Source: Kitasatospora sp052076145
GTDB lineage: Bacteria; Actinomycetota; Actinomycetes; Streptomycetales; Streptomycetaceae
Length of the DNA: 64,000 nucleotides
Direction: 5' to 3'
Assembly (NCBI RefSeq): GCF_052076145.1
Contig: NZ_CP197246.1
Coordinates: forward strand, 6,510,001-6,574,000
A program made the position numbers and the translations under genes. Positions 52,220 through 63,992 of this stretch are shown here, piece after piece (within the stretch, counting starts at the first letter, position 1; each line of letters starts with the position of its first letter). The notes under the pieces were generated by a model. It made no database searches and was not told where the DNA came from. It saw only the letters and a program-made list of their open reading frames with translations.

Positions 52220-52252
52220 GGCCCGCCGCTCACTGATCTGGTGCGGCGGGCC
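52220..52252 (+). terminator. Hairpin between pdxS and pdxT
   Basis: Perfect 10-bp arms GGCCCGCCGC/GCGGCGGGCC, 13-base loop, 26 bases after pdxS. As pdxT must be co-expressed, it is more likely a partial terminator that lowers pdxT expression. Confidence 0.6.
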
Positions 52253-52292
52253 CTCGTGCGTACACCGCATCACGACCGAAGAGGTAAGAACC

Positions 52293-52910
52293 GTGTCCAG
52301 CAGTACCCCCGTCATCGGTGTCCTCGCCCTCCAGGGCGACGTCCGCGAGCACCTGATAGCGCTGGCCGAGGCCGACGCGCTCGCCCGTCCCGTCCGCCGC
52401 GCGGAGGAGCTGGCCGAGGTCGACGCCCTGGTGATCCCCGGCGGGGAGTCCACCACGATGTCGAAGCTCTCGCTGGCCTTCGGCATGATGACGCCGATGC
52501 GTGAGCGCGTCGCGGCCGGGATGCCGGTCTACGGCTCCTGCGCGGGCATGATCATGCTGGCCGACAAGATCCTGGACGGCCGCGCCGACCAGGAGACCGT
52601 CGGCGGGATCGACATGACGGTGCGCCGCAACGCCTTCGGCCGCCAGAACGAGTCCTTCGAGTCGGCGATCGACTTCGCGGGCCTGGCCGGCGACCCGGTG
52701 CACGGCGTCTTCATCCGCGCGCCCTGGGTCGAGTCGGTCGGCGCCGGCGTCGAGGTGCTGGCCGAGCTGCCCGCGGCCGACGGCCCGGACAGCCGGATCG
52801 TCGCCGTCCGCCAGGGCAACCTGCTGGCGACGTCCTTCCACCCCGAGCTGACGGGTGACCACCGGGTGCACGCCTACTTCGTGCAGATGGTCGCTGACGC
52901 CGCGCGTTGA
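52293..52910 (+). CDS. pdxT: Pyridoxal 5'-phosphate synthase glutaminase subunit
   Basis: 205 residues from the GTG at 52293. Class I glutamine amidotransferase: PGGESTTMSKL binds glutamine, catalytic Cys in YGSCAGMIML, and the His-Glu pair in TSFHPELTGDHRVH. Supplies ammonia to PdxS inside a 24-subunit complex. Confidence 0.97.
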   Translation: MSSSTPVIGVLALQGDVREHLIALAEADALARPVRRAEELAEVDALVIPGGESTTMSKLSLAFGMMTPMRERVAAGMPVYGSCAGMIMLADKILDGRADQETVGGIDMTVRRNAFGRQNESFESAIDFAGLAGDPVHGVFIRAPWVESVGAGVEVLAELPAADGPDSRIVAVRQGNLLATSFHPELTGDHRVHAYFVQMVADAAR

Positions 52911-52988
52911 TGCGGTGACCGGTGGGCACGGTGACACCGGTAAGATCTCTCCTGTTCATTTCCCTTTGGCGACGTAAAGGAGCTGGTG

Positions 52989-53744
52989 ATGTCCGGCCAC
53001 TCTAAGTGGGCTACCACCAAGCACAAGAAGGCCGTGATCGATGCCAAGCGCGGCAAGCTCTTCGCCAAGATGATCAAGAACATCGAGGTGGCGGCGCGCA
53101 CCGGCGGGGCGGACCCGGCGGGCAACCCGACGCTCTTCGACGCCATCCAGAAGGCCAAGAAGAGCTCCGTCCCGAACAAGAACATCGACAGCGCGGTCAG
53201 CCGTGGCTCGGGCACCGAGGCCGGTGGCGCGGACTACCAGACGATCATGTACGAGGGTTACGGCCCGAACGGCGTCGCGGTGCTCATCGAGTGCCTCACC
53301 GACAACCGCAACCGTGCGGCCTCCGACGTCCGCGTCGCGATGACCCGCAACGGCGGCAACATGGCCGACCCGGGTTCGGTCTCGTACCTGTTCAACCGCA
53401 AGGGCGTCATCATCGTCCCCAAGGGCGAACTGTCCGAGGACGACGTGCTGATGGCGGTGCTGGAGGCCGGTGCGCTGGAGGTCGCCGACCTCGGCGACAG
53501 CTTCGAGGTCATGAGCGAGGCGACCGACCTGGTGGCCGTCCGCACCGCGCTGGTGGCCGCCGGGATCGACTACGACTCGGCCGACGCCAACTTCGTCGCC
53601 GACCTGCAGATCCCGCTGGACGTGGACGGCGCCCGCAAGATCTTCAAGCTGATCGACGCGCTGGAGGACAGCGACGACGTGCAGAACGTCTTCGCCAACT
53701 TCGACATCTCCGACGAGGTCGGCGCCGAGCTCGACGCCGAGTAG
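52989..53744 (+). CDS. YebC/PmpR-family regulator/translation factor
   Basis: 251 residues from the ATG at 52989; AAGGAG is six bases upstream, which favours it over the GTG three bases earlier. N-terminal MSGHSKWATTKHKKAVIDAKRGKLFAKMIKNIEVAAR is the YebC hallmark. Three-domain fold of full length. Family members are reported either as DNA-binding regulators or as ribosome-associated factors helping with Pro-rich stretches. Conserved position before ruvC. Confidence 0.95.
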   Translation: MSGHSKWATTKHKKAVIDAKRGKLFAKMIKNIEVAARTGGADPAGNPTLFDAIQKAKKSSVPNKNIDSAVSRGSGTEAGGADYQTIMYEGYGPNGVAVLIECLTDNRNRAASDVRVAMTRNGGNMADPGSVSYLFNRKGVIIVPKGELSEDDVLMAVLEAGALEVADLGDSFEVMSEATDLVAVRTALVAAGIDYDSADANFVADLQIPLDVDGARKIFKLIDALEDSDDVQNVFANFDISDEVGAELDAE

Positions 53745-53777
53745 CGCGAGTTGATCAGGTAACACGCCTGCTGCACC

Positions 53778-53808
53778 GGCCCGGTGGTCCCCCGCGGACC
53801 GCCGGGCC
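53778..53808 (+). terminator. Terminator after the yebC-like gene
   Basis: 13-bp arms GGCCCGGTGGTCC/GGACCGCCGGGCC with one wobble pair and a 5-base loop, 33 bases after the stop. Confidence 0.7.
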
Positions 53809-53889
53809 AGTGTCGTCTCACCGGTTGTCCGACCCGGCGGGTAGCCTTCGCAGGAATCGGACGACCGGGCGAGAAGGCGGGGCGGCAAG

Positions 53890-54432
53890 GTGCGGGTGCT
53901 GGGTGTGGACCCTGGGCTGACCAGGTGCGGGGTCGGCGTGGTCGACGGCTCGCCCGGCCGCCCGCTGACGATGGCCGGGGTCGGCGTCGTCCGCACCCCC
54001 GCCGAGGCGGAGATCGGGCAGCGGCTGCTGCTGATCGAGCAGGGCCTCGAGGAGTGGCTGGACGTGCACAAGCCCGATCTCGTCGCCGTCGAGCGGGTCT
54101 TCGCCCAGCACAACGTACGCACCGTCATGGGCACCGCGCAGGCCAGCGCCGTCGCGATGCTCTGCGCCACCCGGCGGGGCATCCCCGTCACCCTGCACAC
54201 CCCCAGCGAGGTCAAGGCCGCCGTCACCGGCTCCGGCCGGGCCGACAAGGCCCAGGTCACCGCCATGGTCACCCGCCTGCTGCGGCTCGACGCCCCGCCG
54301 AAGCCCGCCGACGCGGCGGACGCCCTCGCGCTGGCGATCTGTCACATCTGGCGCGGCTCCGCAGCGGGGCGGCTCGCCGCGGCCGTCGCCCAGCAGAAAG
54401 CCCTCACAGCCCGTCAGGAGTACCGCCCGTGA
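53890..54432 (+). CDS. ruvC: Holliday junction endonuclease RuvC
   Basis: 180 residues from the GTG at 53890. RNase H-fold resolvase with the four acidic residues recognisable: GVDPGLTRCG (Asp7), VAVERVFAQHN (Glu), and PADAADALALAICH (two Asp). Cuts Holliday junctions guided by RuvAB. Overlaps ruvA by four bases (GTGA). Confidence 0.96.
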   Translation: MRVLGVDPGLTRCGVGVVDGSPGRPLTMAGVGVVRTPAEAEIGQRLLLIEQGLEEWLDVHKPDLVAVERVFAQHNVRTVMGTAQASAVAMLCATRRGIPVTLHTPSEVKAAVTGSGRADKAQVTAMVTRLLRLDAPPKPADAADALALAICHIWRGSAAGRLAAAVAQQKALTARQEYRP

Positions 54433-55040
54433 TCGCCTTCGTCCAGGGCCCCGTAGCGGCCGTCACCCCCGGCAGCGCCGTGGTCGAGGTCGGCGGTGTC
54501 GGCATGCTCGTCAAGTGCACCCCGCGCACCCTGGCCGAGCTGAGGATCGGCCAACCCGCCCGCCTCACCACCGCGTTGATCGTGAAGGAGGACTCGCTCA
54601 CCCTCTACGGCTTCGCCGACGAGGACGAGCGCGCCACCTTCGAGATCCTGCTGACCGCCAGTGGCGTCGCCGCGACGATGGCGCTCGGCATGCTCGCCGT
54701 CTTCACCCCCGACGAGCTGCGGCGCGCCGTCGCCCAGGGCGACGCCAAGGCCCTCACCGCCGTGCCCCGGATCGGCCCCAAGCTCGCCCAGAAGCTCCTG
54801 CTGGAGTACAAGGACAAGCTCGGCGCCCCGCACGGCAGCGTCCCCGCCCAGAAGCCGATCGCCGCAGGCCCGGCCCCCTGGAGCGAGCAGTTGCACGCCG
54901 CCCTGGTCGGCCTGGGCTACGCCCCCCGCGAGGCCGACGACGCGGTCACCGCCGTCACCCCGGACGCCGAGGCCCAGCCGGTCACCGACGTCGGCGCCCT
55001 GCTCAAGGCAGCACTGCGTACGCTGAACCGCACCCGCTAG
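54429..55040 (+). CDS. ruvA: Holliday junction helicase subunit RuvA
   Basis: 203 residues from the GTG at 54429. N-terminal OB domain (VQGPVAAVTPGSAVVEVGGVGMLVKC), central helix-hairpin-helix DNA-binding domain (TAVPRIGPKLAQKLLLEYKDKL) and C-terminal domain that contacts RuvB (HAALVGLGYAPREADDAVTAV). Tetramer holding the four-way junction. Confidence 0.95.
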   Translation: MIAFVQGPVAAVTPGSAVVEVGGVGMLVKCTPRTLAELRIGQPARLTTALIVKEDSLTLYGFADEDERATFEILLTASGVAATMALGMLAVFTPDELRRAVAQGDAKALTAVPRIGPKLAQKLLLEYKDKLGAPHGSVPAQKPIAAGPAPWSEQLHAALVGLGYAPREADDAVTAVTPDAEAQPVTDVGALLKAALRTLNRTR

Positions 55041-55081
55041 CCATTACGAACCCGGTCACGACGTTTCAGGAGCCTGTCCCG

Positions 55082-56188
55082 ATGAGCCCGTACGACTCCG
55101 ACCCCACCGACCGACTGCGGGCCGATCAGGTACTGGCTTCGTCTGCCGACGGCGAGGACCAGGCGGTCGAGGCGGCGCTGCGGCCCAAGCTGCTGGACGA
55201 GTTCATCGGGCAGGAGCGGGTGCGGGAGCAGCTCTCGCTGGTGCTCCAGGCCGCCCGCAAGCGCGGGAGCGCACCCGACCACGTGCTGCTCAGCGGGCCT
55301 CCCGGGCTGGGCAAGACCACGCTGTCGATGATCATCGCGGCGGAGCTGAACGCCCCGATCCGGATCACCTCGGGGCCGGCCATCCAGCACGCCGGTGACC
55401 TCGCGGCGATCCTCTCCTCGCTGACCGAGGGGGAGGTGCTCTTCCTCGACGAGATCCACCGGATGTCGCGGCCCGCCGAGGAGATGCTCTACATGGCGAT
55501 GGAGGACTTCCGGGTCGACGTGATCGTCGGCAAGGGCCCCGGCGCCACCGCCATCCCGCTGGAGCTGCCGCCCTTCACCCTGGTCGGCGCCACCACCCGG
55601 GCCGGGCTGCTGCCGCCGCCGCTGCGCGACCGCTTCGGCTTCACCGGCCACATGGAGTTCTACGCCCCCGCCGAGCTGGAGCGGGTGGTGCACCGCTCGG
55701 CCGGTCTGCTGGACGTGCAGATCGACCCGCGCGGCGCGGCCGAGATCGCCGGGCGCTCGCGCGGCACGCCCCGCATCGCCAACCGGCTGCTGCGTCGGGT
55801 CCGCGACTACGCGCAGGTCAGGCACGACGGCGTGGTCACCCAGCAGATCGCCCGCCAGGCCTTGGAGGTCTACGAGGTCGACGCCCGGGGGCTCGACCGG
55901 CTGGACCGCGCGGTGCTGACGGCGCTGCTCAAGCTCTTCGGCGGCGGCCCGGTCGGGCTGTCCACGCTCGCCGTCGCGGTGGGGGAGGAGTCGGAGACGG
56001 TGGAGGAGGTCGCCGAGCCCTTCCTCGTCCGCGAGGGCCTGCTCGCCCGGACCCCGCGCGGGCGGATCGCCACCGCCGCGGCCTGGCAGCATCTCGGGCT
56101 GACCCCGCCGCTCCAGACCGGCCGCGGTGCGGTGCCCGCGCAGCAGCCGGAGCTGTTCCGTCGTGAACCCGGTGCGGACACCGTCTGA
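55082..56188 (+). CDS. ruvB: Holliday junction helicase motor RuvB
   Basis: 368 residues from the ATG at 55082. AAA+ ATPase: Walker A SGPPGLGKTTL, Walker B LFLDEIHRMS, sensor 1 LVGATTRAGLL, arginine finger region RDRFGF, and a C-terminal winged helix. Drives branch migration with RuvA. 41 bases after ruvA. Confidence 0.97.
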   Translation: MSPYDSDPTDRLRADQVLASSADGEDQAVEAALRPKLLDEFIGQERVREQLSLVLQAARKRGSAPDHVLLSGPPGLGKTTLSMIIAAELNAPIRITSGPAIQHAGDLAAILSSLTEGEVLFLDEIHRMSRPAEEMLYMAMEDFRVDVIVGKGPGATAIPLELPPFTLVGATTRAGLLPPPLRDRFGFTGHMEFYAPAELERVVHRSAGLLDVQIDPRGAAEIAGRSRGTPRIANRLLRRVRDYAQVRHDGVVTQQIARQALEVYEVDARGLDRLDRAVLTALLKLFGGGPVGLSTLAVAVGEESETVEEVAEPFLVREGLLARTPRGRIATAAAWQHLGLTPPLQTGRGAVPAQQPELFRREPGADTV

Positions 56189-56353
56189 CGAATCCGTGCA
56201 GGCAGAGGCTCGCCACTTTCGGCGGCAGGATGACATGCTTGGCGTTGTCCGTTCAGTGCGGGTCGCCTAGACTCCGCCGGACCGCCCCTCTCACCCGACG
56301 GGCCGACGACCTCAGGCCGCCTGCCGGGCGGCCCGTAAAGGACTCTGGCTGCT

Positions 56354-56782
56354 GTGAACCTCATCATCCTTCTCCTCCCGATTCTCGCGATCCTCCTGAT
56401 GTTCCGGTCGCAGAAGAAGCGCCAGGCCTCGCAGCAGCAGATGCAGACCTCGCTGGAGCCCGGCGCCGGCGTGCGCACCATCGGCGGCATGTACGCCCTG
56501 GTGAAGTCCGTCAACGAGGAGACCATCGAGCTGGAGGTCGCCCCGGGCGTGGTCGCGCACTACACCAAGGGTGCGATCGCCGCGGTGCTCGACCCGCAGG
56601 AGTACGACGCGATCATCAACGGCCGTCCCACCGAGGACGAGCTCGCCGAGGATGAGTCGTCGGAGCTCTCCGAGTCGTCGGCGTCGGAGGAGAAGCCGCT
56701 CAGCCTGGACAAGGCCCCGGCCGACAAGAAGGACGAGTCGGACAACGGCGGTACCGGCGCGGAGGCCCAGACCGGTAAGTAG
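56354..56782 (+). CDS. yajC: Preprotein translocase subunit YajC
   Basis: 142 residues from the GTG at 56354. A single N-terminal membrane helix (NLIILLLPILAILLMF) followed by RSQKKRQ and a small YajC domain (LEPGAGVRTIGGMYALVKSVNEETIELEVAPGVVAHYTKGAIAAVL). The last 50 residues are acidic and Ser-rich. Accessory of SecDF; directly upstream of secD. Confidence 0.93.
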   Translation: MNLIILLLPILAILLMFRSQKKRQASQQQMQTSLEPGAGVRTIGGMYALVKSVNEETIELEVAPGVVAHYTKGAIAAVLDPQEYDAIINGRPTEDELAEDESSELSESSASEEKPLSLDKAPADKKDESDNGGTGAEAQTGK

Positions 56783-56929
56783 TACGGTCGGGCAAACCCC
56801 GGCCGCGCGGCACCCCAGCCGCAGCAAGCCCCACAGGACCTCACGGCCGCCCAGTCGGCGTCCCCCATCCAGTCACGAGCCGGGTGGGGGCCCGGCCCAC
56901 GGCGGCATGGACAGGGAGAAACGAGCAAG

Positions 56930-58717
56930 GTGGCAACACCCAAGTCGCGCCCGCGCGATGGTCACCCGGTTAGGGCCCTGGCCCTCATCCTGGCGGTGAC
57001 CGTCGGCTTGGTCGCCCTCATGTTCGGGACGGGCCACACCACGCCGCGTCTCGGGATCGACCTCGCCGGTGGCACCAGCATCACGCTGACCGCCAAGTCT
57101 GACGACCCCGCCGCGGTCAGCAAGACGAACATGGACACCGCTGTCGCGATCATCCAGAAGCGCGTCAACGGCCTGGGCGTCTCCGAGGCCGAGGTGCAGA
57201 CCCAGGGCAACAACACCATCATCGTCAACATCCCCAACGGCGGTGACAAGCAGTCCGCGATCGACCAGGTCGGTGCGACTGCCAAGCTCTTCTTCCGCCC
57301 GGTGCTGGCGCTCGCGCCCACCGGTGTGAAGCCCCAGGCCCCGGCGGCCAGCCCGAGCGCCCCCGCCTCCGGCTCGCCCAGCGCGAAGCCGTCGGCGAGC
57401 GCCGGCGCCCCGTCGTCGAGCGCGAGCGCGGGCACGCCCAGCGCCGGTGCGACCACGGCGGGCCGCGCCGTCACCGACGGCCTGAAGGCCGACGCCACGG
57501 CGAGCCCCTCGGCCCCGGCCGGCACCCCGACCGCCCCGGCGGCCGCACCGACCACGCCGACCACCCCGGCCGACATCTCCGCCGCGCTCACCCAGGGCAC
57601 CGTCCCGCCGGAGCTGGTGGCCGACTTCACCAAGCTCGACTGCTCCGACGCGACCCAGCGCCTGGACCACCAGACCACCCCGGACAAGAACGCCGTGGCC
57701 TGCAGCTACGACGCCGAGTCCAAGGTCTGGTACAAGTTCGCGCTCGGCCCCGTCGCGGTCAACGGCAAGGACGTCACCAAGGCGGCGGCCGGGTTCGACA
57801 CCCAGCGCGCCGGTGGCTGGCAGGTCGACCTGTCGTTCAACGACGCCGGGTCCAAGGACTTCGCCACCACCACGGGCAAGCTCGCCACCCAGCAGTCCCC
57901 GGCGAACCAGTTCGCGATCGTGCTGGACGGCAAGGTCGTCTCGCACCCGTACGTCAGCCAGTCGATCACCGGCGGCTCCGCCATGATCTCCGGCAACTTC
58001 AGCGTGGACGACGCCAAGAGCCTCGCCAACGTGCTGAGCTACGGCGCCCTGCCGCTCACCTTCGTGCAGAGCGACGTCACCACCGTCTCCCCGCAGCTCG
58101 GTGGCGACCAGCTGCACGCCGGCCTGGTCGCCGGTGCGATCGGCCTGCTGCTGGTGGTCCTCTACTCGCTGGTCTACTACCGCGGCCTCGGCCTGGTCTC
58201 GATCGCCGGTCTGATCGTCTCGGCGGCCCTCACGTACGCCATCATGTGCCTGCTCGGCGCCACGATCGGCTTCGCGCTGAACCTGCCCGCCGTCTGCGGT
58301 GCGATCGTCGCGATCGGTATCACCGCCGACTCCTTCATCGTGTACTTCGAGCGCATCCGCGACGAGGTCCGCGAGGGCGCCCCGCTGCGCCCGGCCGTGC
58401 AGCGCGCCTGGCCGCGCGCCCGCCGCACCATCCTGGTCTCGGACTTCGTGTCCTTCCTCTGTGCCGCGGTGCTCTACCTGGTCACGGTCGGCAAGGTGCG
58501 GGGCTTCGCCTTCACCCTCGGCCTGACCACGCTGCTCGACATCGTGGTGATCTTCCTCTTCACCAAGCCGCTGATCACCCTGCTGGCCCGCCGGAAGTTC
58601 TTCTCCGAGGGTCACCCGTGGTCCGGTCTCGACCCCAAGCGCCTGGGCGCGAAGGTGCCGCTGCGCAGCAGCCGTCGCCGGTCCGCCGCCAGCGCTTCCG
58701 CCGCCAAGGAGGCCTGA
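56930..58717 (+). CDS. secD: Protein translocase subunit SecD
   Basis: 595 residues from the GTG at 56930. Helix 1 (LALILAVTVGLVALMF), P1 domain segments LGIDLAGGTSITL and the periplasmic base, then five helices at the C-terminus from about residue 390 (GLVAGAIGLLLVVLYSLVYYRGLG, GITADSFIVYFERIRDEVREG). Residues about 132-213 are an inserted Ala/Ser/Pro/Thr-rich linker inside the extracellular domain, not part of the conserved fold. Uses the proton gradient with SecF to complete secretion. Confidence 0.96.
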   Translation: MATPKSRPRDGHPVRALALILAVTVGLVALMFGTGHTTPRLGIDLAGGTSITLTAKSDDPAAVSKTNMDTAVAIIQKRVNGLGVSEAEVQTQGNNTIIVNIPNGGDKQSAIDQVGATAKLFFRPVLALAPTGVKPQAPAASPSAPASGSPSAKPSASAGAPSSSASAGTPSAGATTAGRAVTDGLKADATASPSAPAGTPTAPAAAPTTPTTPADISAALTQGTVPPELVADFTKLDCSDATQRLDHQTTPDKNAVACSYDAESKVWYKFALGPVAVNGKDVTKAAAGFDTQRAGGWQVDLSFNDAGSKDFATTTGKLATQQSPANQFAIVLDGKVVSHPYVSQSITGGSAMISGNFSVDDAKSLANVLSYGALPLTFVQSDVTTVSPQLGGDQLHAGLVAGAIGLLLVVLYSLVYYRGLGLVSIAGLIVSAALTYAIMCLLGATIGFALNLPAVCGAIVAIGITADSFIVYFERIRDEVREGAPLRPAVQRAWPRARRTILVSDFVSFLCAAVLYLVTVGKVRGFAFTLGLTTLLDIVVIFLFTKPLITLLARRKFFSEGHPWSGLDPKRLGAKVPLRSSRRRSAASASAAKEA

Positions 58718-58721
58718 CGCC

Positions 58722-59834
58722 ATGTCACGTTTCGGCAATCTCGGCCACCGCCTCTACCAGGGCGAGGTCAGCTTCGACTTCGTCGGCCGGCGCAAGCTCT
58801 GGTACAGCTTCTCCGGTGTGATCGTCCTGCTCGCGGCCATCGGCCTCGCCATGGGCCTGCACCTGGGCGTCGAGTTCAAGGGCGGTTCGATCTACACCGT
58901 CACCAAGCCCGGCGTCACGCTCAGCCAGGCGCAGGACGCGGCGAACAAGATCACCCACGACAGCAGTGCCCGGGTCCAGACCACGGACAAGGGCGCCGTC
59001 AAGATCCAGATCGGCACGGACAAGCAGGTCTCGGCGAGCGCCGCGATCAAGGAGCTGGCCACCGACCTGAACATCCCGGCCGACAAGGTCAACGAGCAGA
59101 TCACCTCGCAGGTGATCGGCCCCAGCTGGGGTCATGAGATCTCCCAGAAGGCCCTGACCGGTCTGCTGATCTTCATGGTCCTGGTCACGATCTACCTGGC
59201 GATCGCCTTCGAGTGGCGGATGGCGGTGGCCGCCCTGGTCTCCCTCGTCCACGACCTCCTGATCACCATCGGCGTCTACGCCCTGGTCGGCTTCGAGGTC
59301 ACCCCGGGCACGGTGATCGGCTTCCTCACCATCCTCGGTTACTCCCTCTACGACACCGTCGTCGTCTTCGACACCGTGCGGGAGAACACCAAGGACATCA
59401 CCAAGCAGAACAAGCACACCTTCAGCGAGGCCGCGAACCTGGGCCTCAACCAGACGCTGGTGCGGTCCATCAACACCACCGTCGTGGCGCTGCTGCCGGT
59501 CGCCGCTCTGCTGTTCATCGGTGGCGGCCTGCTCGGCGCCGGCACCCTGAACGACATCTCGCTCGCCCTCTTCATCGGCCTCGCCGCCGGTGCGTACTCC
59601 TCGATCTGCGTCGCGACCCCGCTCTACGCGCAGCTCAAGGAGGCCACCCCGGAGATGCGCGCGCTGACCAAGAAGGTCGCCGCGCGCCGCGCCGCCGACG
59701 CCAAGGCCGCGGCCGAGGCGCCGCAGGACGCGGACTCGGTCGAGGACGACAGCGTCGATGCGGGTATGGTCGGACAGCGCAACCAGCCGGTCAGCCGGTC
59801 CCGTAGCAAGGGCCGCCCCTCCGGCAAGCACTGA
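58722..59834 (+). CDS. secF: Protein translocase subunit SecF
   Basis: 370 residues. Six membrane helices; LGVEFKGGSIYTV after helix 1 is the SecF signature, and GFLTILGYSLYDTVVVFDTVRENTKD carries the proton-relay Asp and Arg. The Ala/Asp-rich C-terminal tail of about 60 residues is cytoplasmic and ends in basic KGRPSGKH. Four bases after secD. Confidence 0.96.
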   Translation: MSRFGNLGHRLYQGEVSFDFVGRRKLWYSFSGVIVLLAAIGLAMGLHLGVEFKGGSIYTVTKPGVTLSQAQDAANKITHDSSARVQTTDKGAVKIQIGTDKQVSASAAIKELATDLNIPADKVNEQITSQVIGPSWGHEISQKALTGLLIFMVLVTIYLAIAFEWRMAVAALVSLVHDLLITIGVYALVGFEVTPGTVIGFLTILGYSLYDTVVVFDTVRENTKDITKQNKHTFSEAANLGLNQTLVRSINTTVVALLPVAALLFIGGGLLGAGTLNDISLALFIGLAAGAYSSICVATPLYAQLKEATPEMRALTKKVAARRAADAKAAAEAPQDADSVEDDSVDAGMVGQRNQPVSRSRSKGRPSGKH

Positions 59835-59858
59835 CCCCGGCATGTGACAAGGAACCCC

Positions 59859-60398
59859 GTGACCTCCCCCGACCCCGCCCTGGCCGAGCTGCTCAACAGC
59901 AGGATCAGGGACGTACCGGACTACCCGAAGCCGGGCGTGCTCTTCAAGGACATCGCCCCGCTGCTCGCCGACGCCGAGGCGTTCGCCGCCCTCACCCGGG
60001 CGCTGGCCGAGCGGGCGAACGCCCTCGGGGCGACCAAGGTGGTCGGGTTGGAGGCACGGGGTTTCGTGCTCGCCGCCCCGGCGGCGTTCGCCGCCGGGAT
60101 CGGCTTCGTGCCGGTCCGCAAGGCGGGCAAGCTGCCCGGCGCGGTGCACGGCCAGTCGTACGACCTCGAGTACGGCTCTGCCACGGTCGAGGTCCAGTGC
60201 GACGCGTTCACCCCGGGTGAGCGCGTGCTCGTCGTCGACGACGTGCTCGCCACCGGCGGCACGCTGGCCGCCTCGCTGGACCTCGTCCGGCGGGCCGGGG
60301 CCGAGGTCGCCGGCGTCGTTGTGCTGATGGAGCTGAGCTTCCTCCCCGGCCGTGAGCGCCTCGGGGACGTCCCGCTGGAAGCCCTGATCACCGTTTAG
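59859..60398 (+). CDS. apt: Adenine phosphoribosyltransferase
   Basis: 179 residues from the GTG at 59859, chosen because AAGGAAC lies just upstream; a GTG at 59844 gives five more residues. PRPP-binding loop VLVVDDVLATGGTL, VVGLEARGFVLAAPAA, and IRDVPDYPKPGVLFKDI are diagnostic. Salvages adenine to AMP. Positioned between secF and rel as in other actinobacteria. Confidence 0.96.
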   Translation: MTSPDPALAELLNSRIRDVPDYPKPGVLFKDIAPLLADAEAFAALTRALAERANALGATKVVGLEARGFVLAAPAAFAAGIGFVPVRKAGKLPGAVHGQSYDLEYGSATVEVQCDAFTPGERVLVVDDVLATGGTLAASLDLVRRAGAEVAGVVVLMELSFLPGRERLGDVPLEALITV

Positions 60399-60414
60399 CC
60401 GAGAGCAACCCGAA

Positions 60415-60488
60415 CAGGGGCGCGGGGAACTGCGCGATCAACTGTGCACGTGCGTCGTGCCTCGGTCGCGCAGGTCCCCGCGCCCCTG
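60415..60488. repeat. Long inverted repeat, copy 2 (GGGGCGCGGGGAAC type)
   Basis: 23-bp arms at 60415-60437 and 60466-60488 with one mismatch (ACTGCGCG versus CGCGCAGG), around a 28-base loop. The left arm shares its first 22 bases with copy 1 at 42717. Begins 17 bases after apt and probably terminates that operon before rel. Confidence 0.85.
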
Positions 60489-60574
60489 TTTCTGGTTGGC
60501 CGCCTGCGTGAAGTTCGCCACGATCGTCGCAGGTACCATGAAGGTTCATCCCTCTCGCGTACCGAGGAGTGTCC

Positions 60575-62995
<2,421 letters not shown>

Positions 62996-63028
62996 CCGAG
63001 CGGCGCAGGCCCGCGCCTGTCACCCCCG

Positions 63029-63060
63029 GTGCCCCGGTTCTCGGTCGAGAACCGGGGCAC
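63029..63060 (+). terminator. Terminator after rel
   Basis: Perfect 14-bp arms GTGCCCCGGTTCTC/GAGAACCGGGGCAC with a GGTC loop, 33 bases after the stop. Confidence 0.85.
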
Positions 63061-63146
63061 TGCCCGTTCGGCCCGCGTGGGGTGCGGCGCGCTCGGCACG
63101 GAGACAGACTGTCGCCACCGGTCACACTGGCGCGTCGAGGAGATCC

Positions 63147-63992
63147 GTGAAGAGCAAGCAGACAGCCCTGGCCCTGCTGGCCGCGGCCGTGGTGGCGTCG
63201 GCCGCCGCCGGGTGCGGTGGCAGCAGCGGCGGGACGAGCAGAGCGGCCGCCTCGGGTCCGGCATCCACCTCGGCATCCACGGCAGCATCCACGGCAGCAT
63301 CCGCGTCGGGCTCGGCGTCCGCGTCGGCGGCCGGTTCGCCGAACGGGGTGGAGGGCCTCGCGGCGAAGGAGATCGTCAGCAAGTCCGCGCAGGCGCTCAA
63401 GGACGCGGGCGCGGCGAAGGTCACCGGGCAGGTCACCGACGGCGGCCAGCAGACCACCCTCGACCTCCGGATGGACACTGCGGCCAACTGCTCCGGCACC
63501 ATGGGCCTGGCGGGTCAGGGCTCCTTCCAGCTGGTCAAGCAGGGCACGCAGCTCTGGATCAAGCCGGACCAGGCGTTCTGGCAGTCCCACGGCGGGCCGG
63601 CGACGGCCCAGCTGGTCGGCGACAAGTACCTGAGGACCACCAGCGACAATCCGGACTTCGCCGACGTGGCCTCGCTCTGCGACCTCAAGCAGATCGCCGA
63701 CCAGGTCGTCAGCGGGCCGAGCCAGGTCAGCATCGGCTCGCAGACCACCGTCGACGGACAGCAGGCGCTGGCCGTCAACGGCACCGACAACGACGAGAAG
63801 GGCACGCTGTACGTCGCGCTGCGCGGCCGGCCGTACCCGCTGCGGCTGGAGAAGACCGGCAACAGCCCCGGCAAGCTGGACTTCAAGGACTTCGGCACGC
63901 CCGTGCCGACCACCACGCCCTCGCCGGACCAGAGCGTCGACCTCGACCAGCTCCAGAAGGAAGTCAGCGCGACGCCGACCGCGAGCGTGTGA
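63147..63992 (+). CDS. Lipoprotein, LppX/LprAFG-like
   Basis: 281 residues from the GTG at 63147. Lipoprotein signal peptide with lipobox AAAGC, lipidated Cys at residue 23, then a Ser/Ala-rich linker with ASTSASTAASTAAS repeats to about residue 65. The mature domain (VSKSAQALKDAGAAKVTGQV, VKQGTQLWIKPDQAFW, LRGRPYPLRLEK) resembles the half-barrel of LppX/LprG-type lipoproteins, some of which carry lipids; this assignment is by pattern only. Separate unit after the rel terminator. Confidence 0.8.
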   Translation: MKSKQTALALLAAAVVASAAAGCGGSSGGTSRAAASGPASTSASTAASTAASASGSASASAAGSPNGVEGLAAKEIVSKSAQALKDAGAAKVTGQVTDGGQQTTLDLRMDTAANCSGTMGLAGQGSFQLVKQGTQLWIKPDQAFWQSHGGPATAQLVGDKYLRTTSDNPDFADVASLCDLKQIADQVVSGPSQVSIGSQTTVDGQQALAVNGTDNDEKGTLYVALRGRPYPLRLEKTGNSPGKLDFKDFGTPVPTTTPSPDQSVDLDQLQKEVSATPTASV

